Source of the DNA: Liolophura sinensis
Lineage: Eukaryota > Mollusca > Polyplacophora > Chitonida > Chitonidae
Direction: 5' to 3'
DNA length: 64,000 nucleotides
NCBI RefSeq assembly: GCF_032854445.1
Contig: NC_088295.1
Span: forward strand, 37,127,385-37,191,384
The notes beneath the pieces are model-generated. The model was not told where the DNA came from, ran no database searches, and worked only from the letters and a program-made list of their open reading frames with translations. Of the stretch, positions 24,869 through 39,081 are shown in pieces; within the stretch, counting starts at the first letter, position 1; every line of letters begins with the position of its first letter. A program made the position numbers and the translations under genes.

Positions 24869-27811
24869 CCATTGTTATTGTGCTAACTTCATTATGGCAG
24901 CTTTGATGGAAGACATTCATAATTTTGTTACTCACTGATGAGTTTGCTGTTATTTAATTTATAGTGGTGGATATAATTTTATTTATGAGCTAGGTTGATC
25001 ATAAATGCTATGCACATTTTTACTTGATCCATCTGTATATGTGTATACATTATATGCACATGCATCTAAAATACACAAGTGCATGTTTTTGTGTTGTAGT
25101 GACAATATAGTATATCACTTTAAACACATATATAGGTAATGTTTTATTTTAGTGAACATGTAGTCAACCTACAAATTCAGATAGATGGAACGAACTGCTG
25201 AGCTAAAAAACCGTGATGCTCTTTAGCTGTGATAACCAGCTCTAAGTAGCTTGGCATGTCTGTCAGTTGGTTGCTCAAATTGTGGACTACATATATATCC
25301 TAAAAAAAAAAAAAGAAGTTTAAACAGTATTGCACTATATGTACATATTATACCTTTCGGAACAGACTTGTAAATAATTTTGACCTACATGTATCAGACT
25401 GTTGTCACCATAATCATCTCCACAAATATATAATAGCATTATTTATACATTGACCGTAATCAGATTTTAAGCTTAGCAAGCAAGTAAGGAAGCTAACAAT
25501 GTTTGGTATCAATTACTATAATACAATTGACACCATCTTTTAGCTTTTGTTTAACATGTCATGCATTCTATTCAGAAGGTTTCAAAAAAAAAAAAAAAAA
25601 AGAGAGAACTTAATTGCAGAAATTAATTTGTATATAGTTTTTGCAACAATGAATTTAATTGTATTGCTTTATTACAAATAGTTGTAATTAATAGATATGT
25701 GGCCTGACCTGAGTTGGCTTTTATGTTCAGGTGAAGAACGTAAAAGTGTACATGTGCAGGTTTTGCATTATACTGTTTATGCACACAAAATGTACAGGTA
25801 TTTGTCTATATGTATATGTATTTGTGTGGGTTGATAATCTATATTAGTCTATCACATAACATGATATACATGTATAGGTAGACAGTAATTCCATCTTCTA
25901 ACATGCTGCATGTTGTTTACATGGTAAGCATTACTTGTCATGGACACTTTAACAGATCTGAAACTATCAACAGAACCAAATATGGCTAATGATAACTTCA
26001 AATTAATCATTTCTGCAATTTGTTGTCTGAGAAGTACTATAAGTTTTATAACTTTGGCAGTTTAAACTAATTCCAAAATTTTGAAGAGAAAAAAAGGTGA
26101 AACTGAAAAACAAATTGTTGTGCATGTAAGTGTGGGGTGTGAAAAAGCCAGTGCACATTCGTGTCTGCACAAAAGAGTGTCAATATACAGTTCCACAGAT
26201 GGTATACTCATGTACAAACATGTAGTCTATAGTGCTCTGTTTATTGTCAATGGCTCACTGTATTCAGTCTTTCCTAACTTTGTTCATCACATTGCCTGAT
26301 AATCACATTATAAATATAACAACCAGCACAATGTCATTTACGTCATAATACAAAATTAGATTTGCACATTTTTGGGGAATCAATCCCTAAATCTGTTATG
26401 TATCATGGCTGCTTTTATCATGGGAAAACATAGTTGTGACAGCTGGGGCTTATCCATTATCATGGATGATTATCAGGGCATATCTCTATACTGACAGCAA
26501 AGGAATGTAGCTTTGTAAGTACTAAATTGATTATTTGTTCAGGTTTGCAAGTTTTTCACCAGGAGCATGTGCTGCACAACGTCCAATCCTTGCATAAACA
26601 TGAAACATGTTTGCACTGCAGACCACAAACGGGAAAAACCATTAATTCTTTTCTCCCTGGCAGCTACATGTTTAAAGGCCACAGTTTTCAAAAACTGCTG
26701 GTTGCTTGAGTGAATGATGGAGAGAAATGTACAGTGTACATCCACAGGATCTTAATTCCTTTAAAACGTCCTTGTTGTGGGTAACTCAACGCTATCAGAA
26801 AAAAATAGAGAAGGAAGGAAGGGACTTTTTTTTTATTCTACCAAATCAAAAAAAAAAAGGGATTATTGAAGAAATTAACATTGAGGGACAAGTAACAAAT
26901 GAAAAAAAAAAGTTTCATCAAAAGCCCAATGAAGACTTGTTGAAGAGTCAGTTGAATTACACCCAAACATGCCAAATAAACATGTTTTCATTGGTGGCCT
27001 AGTACATGTACGCATATTTTGCTTGCATTCTTCACACAGGGTAAGACATATGCTTGAATTATGCACTTCATTAACATAATTTGCATGAATTTTGCATGGT
27101 TTCAGGTACTGTTGTCTGAGTGTGTGACAGTGTATTATTTTATATAAAATTAGTAGTTGAAGAATTACAGGTGACTCATACACCAATTCCAAACAACAGT
27201 CCAAAAGTTTTAATGGTAACCATGTAAGTATTAGCTTGTATACATTAAAATGTTTAAAACTGATACACCTGTAGCATTCTGCTGAGAGATGAAGAATCTG
27301 CATCCCTGTGATTTGTGAATTTCACCTATATTTTTATACATAAATTACATTTGAAAGGAAATGTATATGTACATTACATCCATTTTAATATAATATTGTA
27401 CAATCTTTTTATCTCTTTGAACCAAGCTTGGTGTGACAGAATTACGAGTGCAGTAAATTTAAAAATAGTAACAGCTGCAAATTTGTGAATAAAACCCCTT
27501 AAGCTGTGATAATTTTTTTTCTTAAGGGAAGTTTATTGTCGATCTGATAATTGCAAAGGATTTACGGTTAAATTTTATCTGCGTGTAGATCATCGTTACA
27601 CAGCAGTGGTGTTAACAGCAGCAGTTCTGCACCAAGCGGTTCCTGGCAGGTACATCTCTATACTTATCTGTGGAAATAAATGCTGACTATTTTAGGGTGC
27701 AAACAGACCAGCTTGCATCTTGAATAAGTACAGTCAGTACCCAGGTACATGCACATTAAATGATATATGTACATGTATACTAGGTAAATATATGTACATG
27801 TATAGGCCAAG

Positions 27812-27874
27812 CCCCCCCCCCCCAATATATAATTTTATCAAATCAGCACAATCCCCCCCCCCCCCAAAAAAAAA
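27812..27874. repeat. Two poly-C runs and a poly-A run
   Basis: Twelve C at 27812-27823 and thirteen C at 27853-27865, the second followed directly by about nine A. This is simple-sequence DNA and the lengths may be unreliable. Confidence 0.9.
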
Positions 27875-30800
27875 CAAAAAGGAGAACGTGATACCTTTTT
27901 TAATTATTCTAGCTAACAAATGCTGATTATTATGAAACTAACACTGACAATTTTTTTGTTTGTATCTAAAAGCCAATGAAAACAGTATAGGACTCTTTGC
28001 ATTCGCTTGGGAATACTCCAAACATTCTTTTGAATGATGGCCTTACATATGTATACATTATGCAACATTATGTTTCTTTACTTGTACTAAGCAAATGTTA
28101 ACATTATATGTGTACCTATAGTGACTTGTCATGTCTTATATGTGAACAGTACATCATCTTGTATAGATATTCAGGAATTAACTTTGCCTCACCTGCAACA
28201 CATTAGTTTGTATTTCAGGGGTTTGGAATTTTAGCTAAGCTTGCAGTTGCAATTAAAGTGCGCAGATACATGTAGCTATATTTTGTTACTATGTTGTGGT
28301 TCCTACAGATGTCTGGATTGCTAAAGATCTGTTTCATAGGTGGCTACAGTGTAGTCAACTACACATGTACATGCCAATAGCTAAATATACCACTCTATGT
28401 ATTAGAGGATTACTGTTAGTACCAGTACATGTATTCATGAAAACTGTTGACTCACAAGAAACATGAACTCATTCTCAAGGTATCCTAAGCCAAAGCTCTA
28501 ACCAAATGAAGAGTCAAATCAGATGAACCTGCACCAATATGGCGACTATCAGCTAAAACAAAGCCAAACAGAGTTGACTGATGATAGCAGATGGTAGCAG
28601 AGGCTTCCAGCTCTAATTGACAAGACAGACGTGAAAGACAGATATAGTATGCTAAATAGTCAATTTATTGCATAACTCGTGCACTGGTCTGTCTGACATT
28701 CAAAGTACTGTTGATGCCTCACTTACCATTCTTAAGTACTAAAGTAGCTCCCCGAAAAAACATACTGGGTAAATTAAGCCAAAAGTATCGTCAGTTTTTC
28801 ATCTGCCTGTGTGTGTATTGTTTTTGTTTCTGTGGGAAACTCATTTTTGGCAAATACATATAACTATTTTCATTTCAAGCTACAATCTCTGGACTGGCTG
28901 ATCAGCTTTTCTTTCTTCTGCAGTACTGTTGTACTTGTAGTTAGACCAAGGTCTTCAACAGCTGCGACAGGCATTGGCCAGGTATCATAAAAGTATCACT
29001 GAGCTGTTAATCTCTTTATGTATGAATTCATAGTTAGAGAGGCATTAAGCTTTACACTTACAATGTATCATATATACACGGACACACAACAGATGTAGCA
29101 TCGCGTGGCTCCTGCTCTTATGCTTCTTGTACATGTATGCACACAGACACACACATACAACAAATGCAGGTGCTCTCTGACTATATGTCACTGAATAGGT
29201 TAACTGGCACATTTACTTGACAGATGCTCACCAACATGTAGATGTATTGCGATCTACAGTTTGATGTGTATAATTTCCTTTTCTCAACCTCTTTATGTAT
29301 ATACACTGTTATAGCTGCATTGTACAGTGTACATGTAGGTCACCATGTTCCCAGGTCTTGGTTGTCAGTTCATTCATGTGTTCCATGTATTAATTTTAAA
29401 GGTCAAATACAGTGTTTTTGTCTGTTATTTTCATGAACTTCCAGCGCAAGGTAATGGTACGCGTTACCTGTTACATTTGAAAGCAGAATAAATTACACCT
29501 CACCTGAGTTCAGAATTTTGGCATATTTGAATTGTATAGCTGGATGAATCCAATATACAAGCACATACATATATATGTTAAACCTGACACAGAGACAAAT
29601 ATAACACTCGGAATGATTTTTTGATAAATAATGAAAATGAGTTAAAATTTCACACTTTCGGCAGTGAGATTTACTTTTTTCCAATATTATATTATCGTAT
29701 ATATTCCAGTTAACAAAACCTTGAAACACCTTTTTTTAAGATCAATAGAACTTTTAGAATGAGACAAGATGGACAACGTAGTCAATGATGGTTACTTTTA
29801 TAGGTTATTTACAGTAAGCCAGAATATTTAGTGAGCTGTTAATTACATAACGTTATTCCTTGTAAATGTTACATCCAGCACTAAGGCTTCCATTCACACT
29901 TCCACATCTTCCTGGTTTCAAGCCTGTAATGCAGCCTTAGTAACGTTTCAGCAAATGTACAATACCTAAAATTCAGCTTGCCCTGAATTTGCCTGTCTCT
30001 TTATACTCCAATCTATTATCGATGATTCAGTATCAATTTAAGTGATTGATCTTCATTATACTCACCAGCGCATGTTCCCAGCATGGGAACAGTTTGATAC
30101 TATACCATTTATGTACATTAGCATTTCTTAGGTGGCAGGTGAAGTTTGGTGTAAGTGTAACCAAAACACTAGTAATGTATGCTACATGTCTATGCCAATT
30201 CCACATGTATTTTAATATTATGTGATTTTACCTACAAGATTCCGGCTTGTTAATGATTTGACTCATTCATATTTTCGTTAATAATACATGTACATGTAAC
30301 TGCTGCTTGATTTGTGCACAGTTTTACTGTTTTGTGTACTTTAGTTATTGTTCAGTGTATGCAGCCTTGCAGCCATTCTTGAAACATAGAATTCTGTGTG
30401 CATACATGTATCAGCACAATGTCAAACCCTATAATCGATCCATCAATCAATCAGTCAAACTGTAACGGCCTGATGGAAATCAGGTGACTCACTAATTGGC
30501 TGGAGCTTCCCAGAGCTGTCTCCGCCGACATTCCTAAATGACCAGAAACCACTTAGGCCGTTGCACTTCTCATGGTGATGCTCTAGCTTCTTCAAGCTGT
30601 TATTTTGTCAGACTACATGAGAACACTCTGATCTATTTGGTGGCTAGGTCTTACATGTGCATTGTGTGGAAATGGTTTGAGTTAAGCTGATTTTGCCTAG
30701 ACTACAGATTTTAGTAGAATGAACCCCTTTAATTCCCGAAATGCTTGACTGGTGAAATTAGTAAATAAATAACTCTTTCTTGTACAATTTTTGAAAATTT

Positions 30801-31940
30801 TTCTCAAAGTTACATGTAAACATTTTCATTTCTATGTGGCTAGATTTTTGTAAACAAATCACAGATCTATATCTCATTTGATTTCACATATCTGTTTGTT
30901 GCATTTAGCTGTACGGAATTGTAAGAACTGATTGAATCTTCTAAATAGCGCATCTGAGTATTTTTATTATTCAATTTTTTAACATTCTGTTTTTATTGTA
31001 AGTTTTTAACGTAACGAGGGGAGCCTGAATGCAAGACAGCATCGTCTTTTTTAGAAATGCAGCAGTTATTATGATTTGCACTAGTTTAATGTTCTTTCTC
31101 TAAAACTGAAACATGTATATTTGTTGAATGTACATTAGTTTTTTTTAGTATAATTTGCTTTAATAATGTACATTAGACAAATGTGAGCCTGTACATGTGG
31201 CATTGTCATGGTGATGCAGGTTAGTGGACTGGTGAACCATTGCTGGCATACTGTAGTATGTATACACATACAGTGAATCTGGTGGGCATGCCTACGATGA
31301 AGGGGGGAGGGTGTTCTGGAATAATAGTTAAAGCCAATGGTAAACAAGTTTCTCTGCCAACAGTCTAAAATCTTTCATGTCAGGAAGAACATGGGGGAAT
31401 GTAGGGATGGGGGGCATTGCCCTTTTCTTTGATATATTTATTAATGGAGTTGTAATAGTGGCTATCTATTGCTCCAGAAGAATGGAAATGCATATGGAAG
31501 GTTAGGAGGTGCAGTAGTTTCAAGTACATCTACATGTACCAGCCGACATTCCACACTGCACTGTACATCTAACATGTAGATATAGATTTCTCATGATGAA
31601 AATAGTAGGAGTTTTAAACTTGTAGTTCTTACAAAATTAAACATGTTTTCCTGATGTATATTAAAGTACAGTTAGTCAAATCTGCTCATTCATGTACCGG
31701 TATGTGTATTTAGTGAGGATTTTCCTCTTGCTGCCTTGGCAAAAATAATTCTTCTACTAGTATTTAGCTTGGCCTTTGTTGTCCAAAAGCTTAGTTTCAT
31801 TTCTTATGTATTGGTACAAAAGAGGTATTGAGAATTAGGACTGACTGATATAACTCACAACAAACCTTGGAACAAACAATGTAACCTTAATTCTTAACAT
31901 GGCGTCAGTGCATGTTTGTCCTATGGGCAATCCACTTTTC

Positions 31941-32012
31941 TCACCCCATGAAACTGACTGCCATTGAGATAAAAATTCTTGTATGTGATAATAAACAGTG
32001 ATCAAATACATG
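31941..32012 (+). repeat. Possible SINE family A-like 3' fragment
   Basis: ttctcaccccatgaaactga, ctgccattgagataaaaatt, then cttgtatgtgataataaaca and gtgatcaaataca follow the order of the family A 3' end. Diverged. Confidence 0.45.
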
Positions 32013-32462
32013 TAAATAATCCCAAAGACTTACAGAATAGTGTATCCTTTACTTTTGATTAAGTGCCATGTAAGTTGACAAGCCCTACACGGCATGTGTA
32101 ATTTAGCATATTGTGAACAAATACGGTGAAAAAGGTGCTGGAAACGTCTGTGAAAGTGCATCTTCATTGATTTCCTGTGGAAAAAGTCGAGTGATTGAAG
32201 TGTGCACTATTCTGCAGTTCTTAACTTAAAACTAGTTCACATGTAAATGCCAGCAATATGCAGTGTCAAGTGTATATACCATAGTCCTTACAGCACTTAT
32301 GCCGCTTGTTACATTCGCTTTGCATCACTAACAAATTTTGTACTGAAATCTTGAACAACGCCAAGGTCACTGGGGTCAAAGTGATGAGGCAGGAAGTAAG
32401 ACAGAAAACACAAAAAGCTAGCTCTGTCCCAAGTGCTGTTTCTAATAGTACTGTAAATCTTT

Positions 32463-32663
32463 AACCTTTTCAACCAGTAAAGCACTTTTTCAGTGGAATT
32501 TATGAATACAATTATGATGAAAATGGCACTAAAAATGATTAATTTGTGTCATTAAAGATCCATACTTTGTAAAGCTGTGCAAATTATTGCTCTCAACCCT
32601 ACTATTCTGTCAGAATGTAACAAAGTATTGGTTGCACAGGCAGTTGAAGTGGTTGAAGAATTC
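32463..32663. mobile_element. Small inverted-repeat element (family 2, copy 1)
   Basis: Begins aaccttttcaacc and ends ggttgaagaatt. The interior (about 200 bp) aligns with 34822-35012 through gaatttNtNNatacaattNtNatgaaaatg-like blocks and a shared tttgtgtca block. It is non-coding and looks like a MITE whose right end has decayed. Confidence 0.65.
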
Positions 32664-33646
32664 GAGTACTTCAAACAGGTGCGTTCTAAAAATCTAAAGT
32701 TTCCACAATACTATTCCAACAAACACCTGAAATAATTTCATTGATGAATGCTGATTAAGTAGGTTTGTCTATAGTGGTGGCAGTGATGTAAAGCGAGTGT
32801 AGAGAGCAGCACATGCTGTAAGGAGTGTATGTAAATTCATGTACATGTAGATTTCCGTGTGCCGTATTTGTCTCTTTTCATTAGGTTTTTTTTATGCATA
32901 TTATTTATAAACTCCGTTCTTGCAGAAACATGGCCCCTCCTCTCAAATGATAAGACTTAATTAAATTGAGGTGCATCTTTAGAAGCAGGTTTGCTGGTTT
33001 CATTTACTTTGGACTAGTTGATACTGAGAGGGGATGATAGAAAACATGAGTGATAACATTCCTGGCTGCTGCCTGCCTAAACATTTGATCTATTATCTCA
33101 TATGATTGATTATTTTTGCGTAATTGATTGACATGTTGTTCCTCATGATCGATGCCAGGCCCTGCCAACTATGACAGATAGTGCAAAGATAAATAAAAAA
33201 TGCTTGGAATCCACATGTGTATAATGGTTACTAATTGATGTTATTGATGGCATTAGGGATAAAGTTCTAGCCGATGTAAGGAATGCGCCACTGCTTAAAG
33301 TATATTACAAGTACAATGTGTGGGCGCTCTTTATTTGCATGGCTTACATACATATATGTAAAGTATGGAGTGAAGATCATTAAATGGCTGAAAGCATTTT
33401 TATACTGTATGTACATGTACAATATATGCATGGGGCCTGAACATACATACAGCACCCAGTTCAAGTGTACATGTATGTCTGCTATGTTAATCAGTCTAAA
33501 TTTTGATCATCATCTCTTTATCACTGTCCAGCTGCCTCAGAAATTTCATTTATCTGACAATGGTTTGTTTAGCTGTTATTCTTATTACCATGGAAACCGA
33601 GCTTTGCCATTCATTTCTTCTTTCCTCAGTCCCATACATATCTATA

Positions 33647-33666
33647 CCTAGATATATATATATATA
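33647..33666. repeat. (AT)n microsatellite
   Basis: A short run of alternating T and A within intron 1. Confidence 0.8.
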
Positions 33667-34821
33667 AGTTAGCTTGAAAATAATTGGTGTTCCATAAAAG
33701 ATGGACCATATGCTTGTGTAGATTAATACACCTGGTCTACTTTTAGATGTTTTAATTGTTAAATGAGGGCTTATCGGAAGATCAAAGTCTGGAATTTAGC
33801 CTTTTTAACGCTCATTTCTTTCAAGTCTGTGGACAGGGCTGTGTGAACAGAGAACATAAATGATTAATTTACTTCTGTGTGTACATGTGTGGAGAGAAGT
33901 GATCGGTCCTGAAATAGCCAGCACTGTTCTACCCCACAATGTTGTATGGATGCACCTCCGTCTGGAGAGAACAAACTGTTACATCATTGTTAAAGTGGCC
34001 TTTTGAAGTGCTAATGCCTCCTGATGAGCACTTGGTTCTCCTATTTTAGGATCTTGTTAGCCCGTCTGAGGGCTGTAAAACTTATTTCTGGTACACAGCG
34101 TTCTCAACACCTTTACCAGATTACCAAATTGTGCTAAAGGTTATTTGTGTGCCCTGTGCCAACCCCTGGTTGAACGCTCAGATCAACGGCTCTTTTACTT
34201 GTCCATTGGTTTGTGAACAAATTGCAGGTTTCCATCCCTCGCCGTATAAATCATCATAGCTTCCCTTCATAACGGCCGGTATATACATGCATTTATATAG
34301 TGTAACACTGGCATAGTGGCACAGTGTGAAAAACCCATATATAATCGTGATTGGCTCTAAAGGGCACCTTATACACAGGAGCAACCGTTTGACCGCTTGA
34401 ACGCATTCGTTGATGATCATGGGGATGTAATGTTTGTCGGATGGATCGAGGTACAAAATCAATGCTCGACAGGAACGTACAAGTCATTTGTCCAGGGAAC
34501 ATTAGTGTTAATAATTAATCAGGAGTGTGATGATTTGTGTGGTGATTGACCACTCAGGGTTTGTTAGCAGCAACGCATGTATAAGGCTCTAGCATAGGTT
34601 AGGGAGTGTTTGAGATTGGTACCCAGATCTACATACATCATGTACATGTGTATACATACATCTATGTCTGTACCAGTGATCATTTATACTCCTGGAGAAT
34701 ACCTGCCTTAAATGATATGTATACCCTAAAAACATATGATATACATGTACCTTAACTGATATGATATACCCTAAAATTTGAACTCCTGATAAAGTGAAAA
34801 TGGATGGAATGTATCACTGTA

Positions 34822-35012
34822 AACCTTTTCAACCTCTAAAGTACTTTCGTCATTGTAATTTCTACATACAATTGTTATGAAAATGACCCTACAAATGATT
34901 TGTTTGTGTCACCAGAGATGCAGGTTTAATAAATCGGTGCAAGTTATTTCTCTACACCAAATTTTTCTCTCAGAATGTTTCAAAATGTCTGTACAGAGAG
35001 GTTGAAAAGGTT
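34822..35012. mobile_element. Small inverted-repeat element (family 2, copy 2)
   Basis: A perfect 16-base terminal inverted repeat: AACCTTTTCAACCTCT at 34822-34837 and its reverse complement at 34997-35012. The 191-bp element has no coding capacity. Its interior is related to 32463-32663, so this is a repeated non-autonomous transposon, not a chance palindrome. The target duplication is not clear. Confidence 0.75.
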
Positions 35013-35091
35013 ATGTAAAAGTACTTATATATTATTAGAGGAAGAGAAACAGTTGTAACAATGTTAATTACATGTACTGTGGCTGAATTGA

Positions 35092-35361
35092 TTTATTTAT
35101 TTATTTATTTGATTGATGTTTTACGCCTTACTCAAGAATATTTCAATTATACGATGGCGGCCAGCATTATGGTGGGTGGAAACCGAGCACAGCCCGGGGG
35201 AAACCCACGGCAATCCGCAGGTTGCTGGCAGATCTTCCCACTTACGGCCGGAGAGGAAGCCAGCATGAGCTGGACTTGAACTCACAGCGACCGCATTGGT
35301 GAGAGGCTCCTGGGTCATTACGCTGCGCTAGCGCGCTAACCGACTGAGCCACGGAGGCCCC
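35092..35361 (-). repeat. SINE family A, full-length, perfect 12-bp TSD
   Basis: Complete minus-orientation copy. It has a (TTTA)n tail, a gttttacgccttactcaaga block, a gcggccagcattatggtggg block, then tgctggcagatcttcccac and ctggacttgaactcacagcg, and a full tRNA-like head ending gagccacggaggcccc. The reverse complement of the head has box A TGGCTCAGTCGG. The 12-base sequence tggctgaattga occurs exactly at 35080-35091 and again at 35362-35373, a textbook target-site duplication. The intact ends and perfect duplication mark this as one of the youngest insertions in the window. Confidence 0.95.
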
Positions 35362-38300
35362 TGGCTGAATTGAAGCAAGATAAAGGCTGTATATTTCTGT
35401 ATGTCTTGGAAAGTTGTTAGTGCAGCTATCATGTCGGTGGATTACCCCCCCATGGGCATATGTAAGTACATGCCCAATGTATACATGTTGGCATTGGGGT
35501 TTGCAGTTACATGTGCCTCTAATGTACTCAAACATCTAAAGTTCTCAAATGCTTGACGTGACTCCTTATCTTGACATTCAACATATAGCCTAAAATTGGC
35601 TCAGTATCTGCCTGTTAATTACATTGTGTGCATTAACTATGGACGTCCATTCTAGATTTGTCATTGATGAATAAAACATTGTATTCGCTATTCAGCAACT
35701 TCTTTCGTTCATGCCTATGTTTGAGATTCAAGAAACATACAACAAACATGTAAACATTTAAACATGAATACATGCTGTTCATATGCTTTAAATGGCTATA
35801 AAGTACAGTGTTTTTTTTAAGCAAATATAGGAAATGCTTGTTTTTTTATTTATATGCAGTTTAAGAATTTTCCTAACACATAAAGATACAATAAAAGCTT
35901 TTTAGGTTTCCTCTTGGGTGTAGAAATGGCCTTAAACTACAGTTTTCCTTAGGGCTCTAGGTCAGTCCAGACATTAAATAGACTGTAGTCATTACATCAG
36001 CAGAGATAGCTGTAAAATTATCTCTGTGGGTATAATAACAGAGGGGACACTAATCTAGTCACACTAATCGGGAAAGTTCTTTGTTGATGTCATGTGAAAA
36101 TTTTTGAAAGTTGACGGAAATATGTATGAAAGAGAGGGGGTAATTACGAGATACAGAAAATGCCTCAAAAATGAAAATTTTCACAAAATGTGTATGGCAT
36201 AATCTTCTTGATTTCCCTTAAAACCATTATCTTTGTATTAGGATTCCTTTTCATGCATTCTTGAAGTGTTTATGTACATTTTCTTGACTGAGTGGACCTG
36301 ATAAATGTTTAAATATTTTTCTGCTTTTGAACTGAAATGTACATGTATTCAAATTAGCATGTGTATAACACACTGCATGTATGGATAATTATTCCTATGT
36401 GTCATATTCTAGCTACTGCAGGATGTCAGCAGTGTTCATCATTGCGTGCATGGTACATGTATTCATCTTCTAAGTAACTGCTCACATGCATAATGGGTGT
36501 GTTCAGTTGCACTGATTAGTCTGTAGCTTTGCTATGCCTCTGGGACAGTTGCAACGAAATGTTATGGATTATGCATATCTGGTATACATGTATATGCCAT
36601 TCATGTCTCAATACTTACTATTTCAGAGAGTAGGAATTCCTCCGGCTTCGAGTAGGGGTCTTTGCATGTAACAGGTTGCCTTTAAGAGCATTACCACTGG
36701 CATTGCTTTTCGATCAAGGGGTTTGCTTGCTAGCTTAGAGGTACATTTTGAAAGGTTGCCAAGGACGTTGTGTATTTAACCAACCTATGTTTTTTTGATC
36801 TTCGTATTATTACTCGAGGGGAAATTGAAACCTGCTGAAAAATTCACCAGTGGGATTGTTTATTGACTAGGTTTCTCAGTTCTTCTTGCCAGCAGACAGA
36901 GTATTCAAGGACAGAGAGCAAAAAACAAACATGGAAAACACACGTGTAGATAAGTGTACTTATGTACATTATAATGTTTAATCATGCATAAAGCCATGTT
37001 GCAGTAAAATAAATGTACAGAGTAAACCACCTACAACAGTTGGAGTTGAATTGTTTTCCAGTGAATAATTCATAATCTCTTATTTATGGTCCTGTAATTT
37101 ATGGTTATATACAGTAGCTTATTTATGACTAACTATTGTAATTGTCAGTTTGTCTTCATAGGCGGTATTGGACTAGAGTTAGATACCTGTACTTGTAGCC
37201 TTTGGGTAACGTAGTTTCAAGGTAATTTACCACAGCAAACTTTGATATACATTGTGCGTGTAACACTTTCACTGTGCAGGGAGTTAACATTGAACCAGGA
37301 CAAATATGATAGTACATGCAAAAAAGCATTTTATGTTTTTGTAATTATCTTTATGAAGTTAACAATTGTACTTTCAGTGTAGAAAATGTCTTTTCTGGAT
37401 ATCCTTATGTCATCACTTTTGGATATATACAGTGTATGTCAAACATAACATTCCATTTACACATGCAGGCATGCTATTTTTTTTCAAATTACAATTCATA
37501 TATGATAACTAAAAAAAAATATCAGGTGAATCATCAGTCATCAGTGAAGTGTGTAGGGATAAATTATGGGTGTGTCCCCATTGAATCAGGACCTGTTCTA
37601 TCTATAAGGTTACAGTTTAAGCACCTGTACAAAAATTATTTCAGTGTTCAGTTGAATAAAGAGTTGAGACAATGTCCCTGCTTGAGACAATTTAAGACAG
37701 TTTATTGTTACATAAATTGAATAACTCCACACAAAACAAATAAATTATCTCAGATATAATATAGATTTGTTATCGTCATTTCTTTGTTTCGGCGCCCAAA
37801 CTAGTTGTATGTATGCACAAACCGTGTATGTGGTGTTCAGATCAGCCTGCATGTAGATCATGCAGGCCCAGTGAATTGTTCCACTGTATACATGTGTACA
37901 AGCTTACCAAGCGTGTTGTTGTATTACAGGAGCTAACCCCATACCCAGGACATACATGTCCCCTTGCTAATCATTATCCCGACGCCAGGGACCTGCATGT
38001 CCTTGAGTGTAAGCCTCCTAGCTCTGTTTTTAAAAGTGTTCCTGGTATATTCTCAATCTGTAATTAGCCCAGTCACTTTAAAATCTCAAAGACTGTCAGA
38101 TTTTGTACCGAAATGCCAGAAAACCCTGTGTGTTTCTGATCATGAAGGTACAATGTGAATTCAAGTCATGATTTTGATACTATTCTTGCCTCTGTCTATT
38201 TTAAGTGAACCTTTCAAATTAGTTGTTTCCTCTGAAGTCTTGATCTGCCTGGTTTTTGGCATTGTCGAATTCTGGAGCAAATTCTGTCGTATTATGAGAT

Positions 38301-38403
38301 CAGTGATATCCAAGTTGTTGATTTTGTAGTCACAAATATTTTTTTGTGTTTATTTTCAAATGCTGCTAAAATGGTTAGCTCTTTACTTAGTGTTGTAGGA
38401 ATA

Positions 38404-38427
38404 ATATATATATATATACATATATAG
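38404..38427. repeat. (AT)n microsatellite
   Basis: Alternating AT run interrupted by one C. Simple-sequence DNA. Confidence 0.85.
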
Positions 38428-38523
38428 CGAGAGAGAAGGGGTGTATATACATGTATACATTGCAGCATGTCAGTGATAATTTAAGCGCCATAAGTATACA
38501 TGCACATGTAGCTATGCATTTGG

Positions 38524-38691
38524 ATTTATTTATTTGATTTATTTATTTCATTGGTGTTTTACGCCATACTCAAGAATATTTCACTTATACGACGGTGGCC
38601 AGCATTATGGAGGGAGGAAACCGGGCAGAGCCCAGAAGAAACCCACGGCCATCCGCAGGTTGCTGGTAGACCTTCCCACATACGGCCGGAG
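38524..38691 (-). repeat. SINE family A, lacking tRNA head
   Basis: (TTTATT) tail, tggtgttttacgccatactc, tacgacggtggccagcatta, then ccatccgcaggttgctggta and the cccacatacggccggagaa block, then an abrupt stop where a second family A copy begins. The tRNA-like head is absent. Confidence 0.85.
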
Positions 38692-38872
38692 AATTTATAT
38701 ATTTGATTGATGTTTTACACATACTGTACTTAAGGATATTTCGTTTATCTTTTCATGTCATCTTTATTGTGGTGGGAAACCCACGACCATCCACATGTTG
38801 CTTGCAGACCTTACCAATGACGACTGGAGAAGAAGCCAGCATGACCTGGACTTTTAACTTACTGTGCATTCC
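38692..38872 (-). repeat. SINE family A, second copy in direct tandem
   Basis: Follows the previous copy with no gap: tatatttgattgatgtttta, then aaggatatttcgtttatc, gtggtgggaaacccacgacc and ggagaagaagccagcatgac. More diverged than its neighbour and also without an intact head. Confidence 0.75.
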
Positions 38873-39081
38873 TAGCTTTGTATGTCAAAGTATGTTACAG
38901 TAATGAGTTTGGAGATGCAGTCCAGGATTAATTGTTTTGCCCTCATATAACAGGCATTTATATCTGGTTGATCCCAGTTAATATGTTGACTTAAGGAACG
39001 TGTAGCACATCAGCAGGTAGACCTACAGGTAACAGTAAAAATGTACATGTGATTGATATCATGTACAATTACAGATACCAG

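Noticed and set aside
26875-27303. 142-residue minus-strand open frame
   Set aside because: No domain, no splice context and no recognisable similarity. It overlaps homopolymer runs, and its length is compatible with chance in this amount of sequence.
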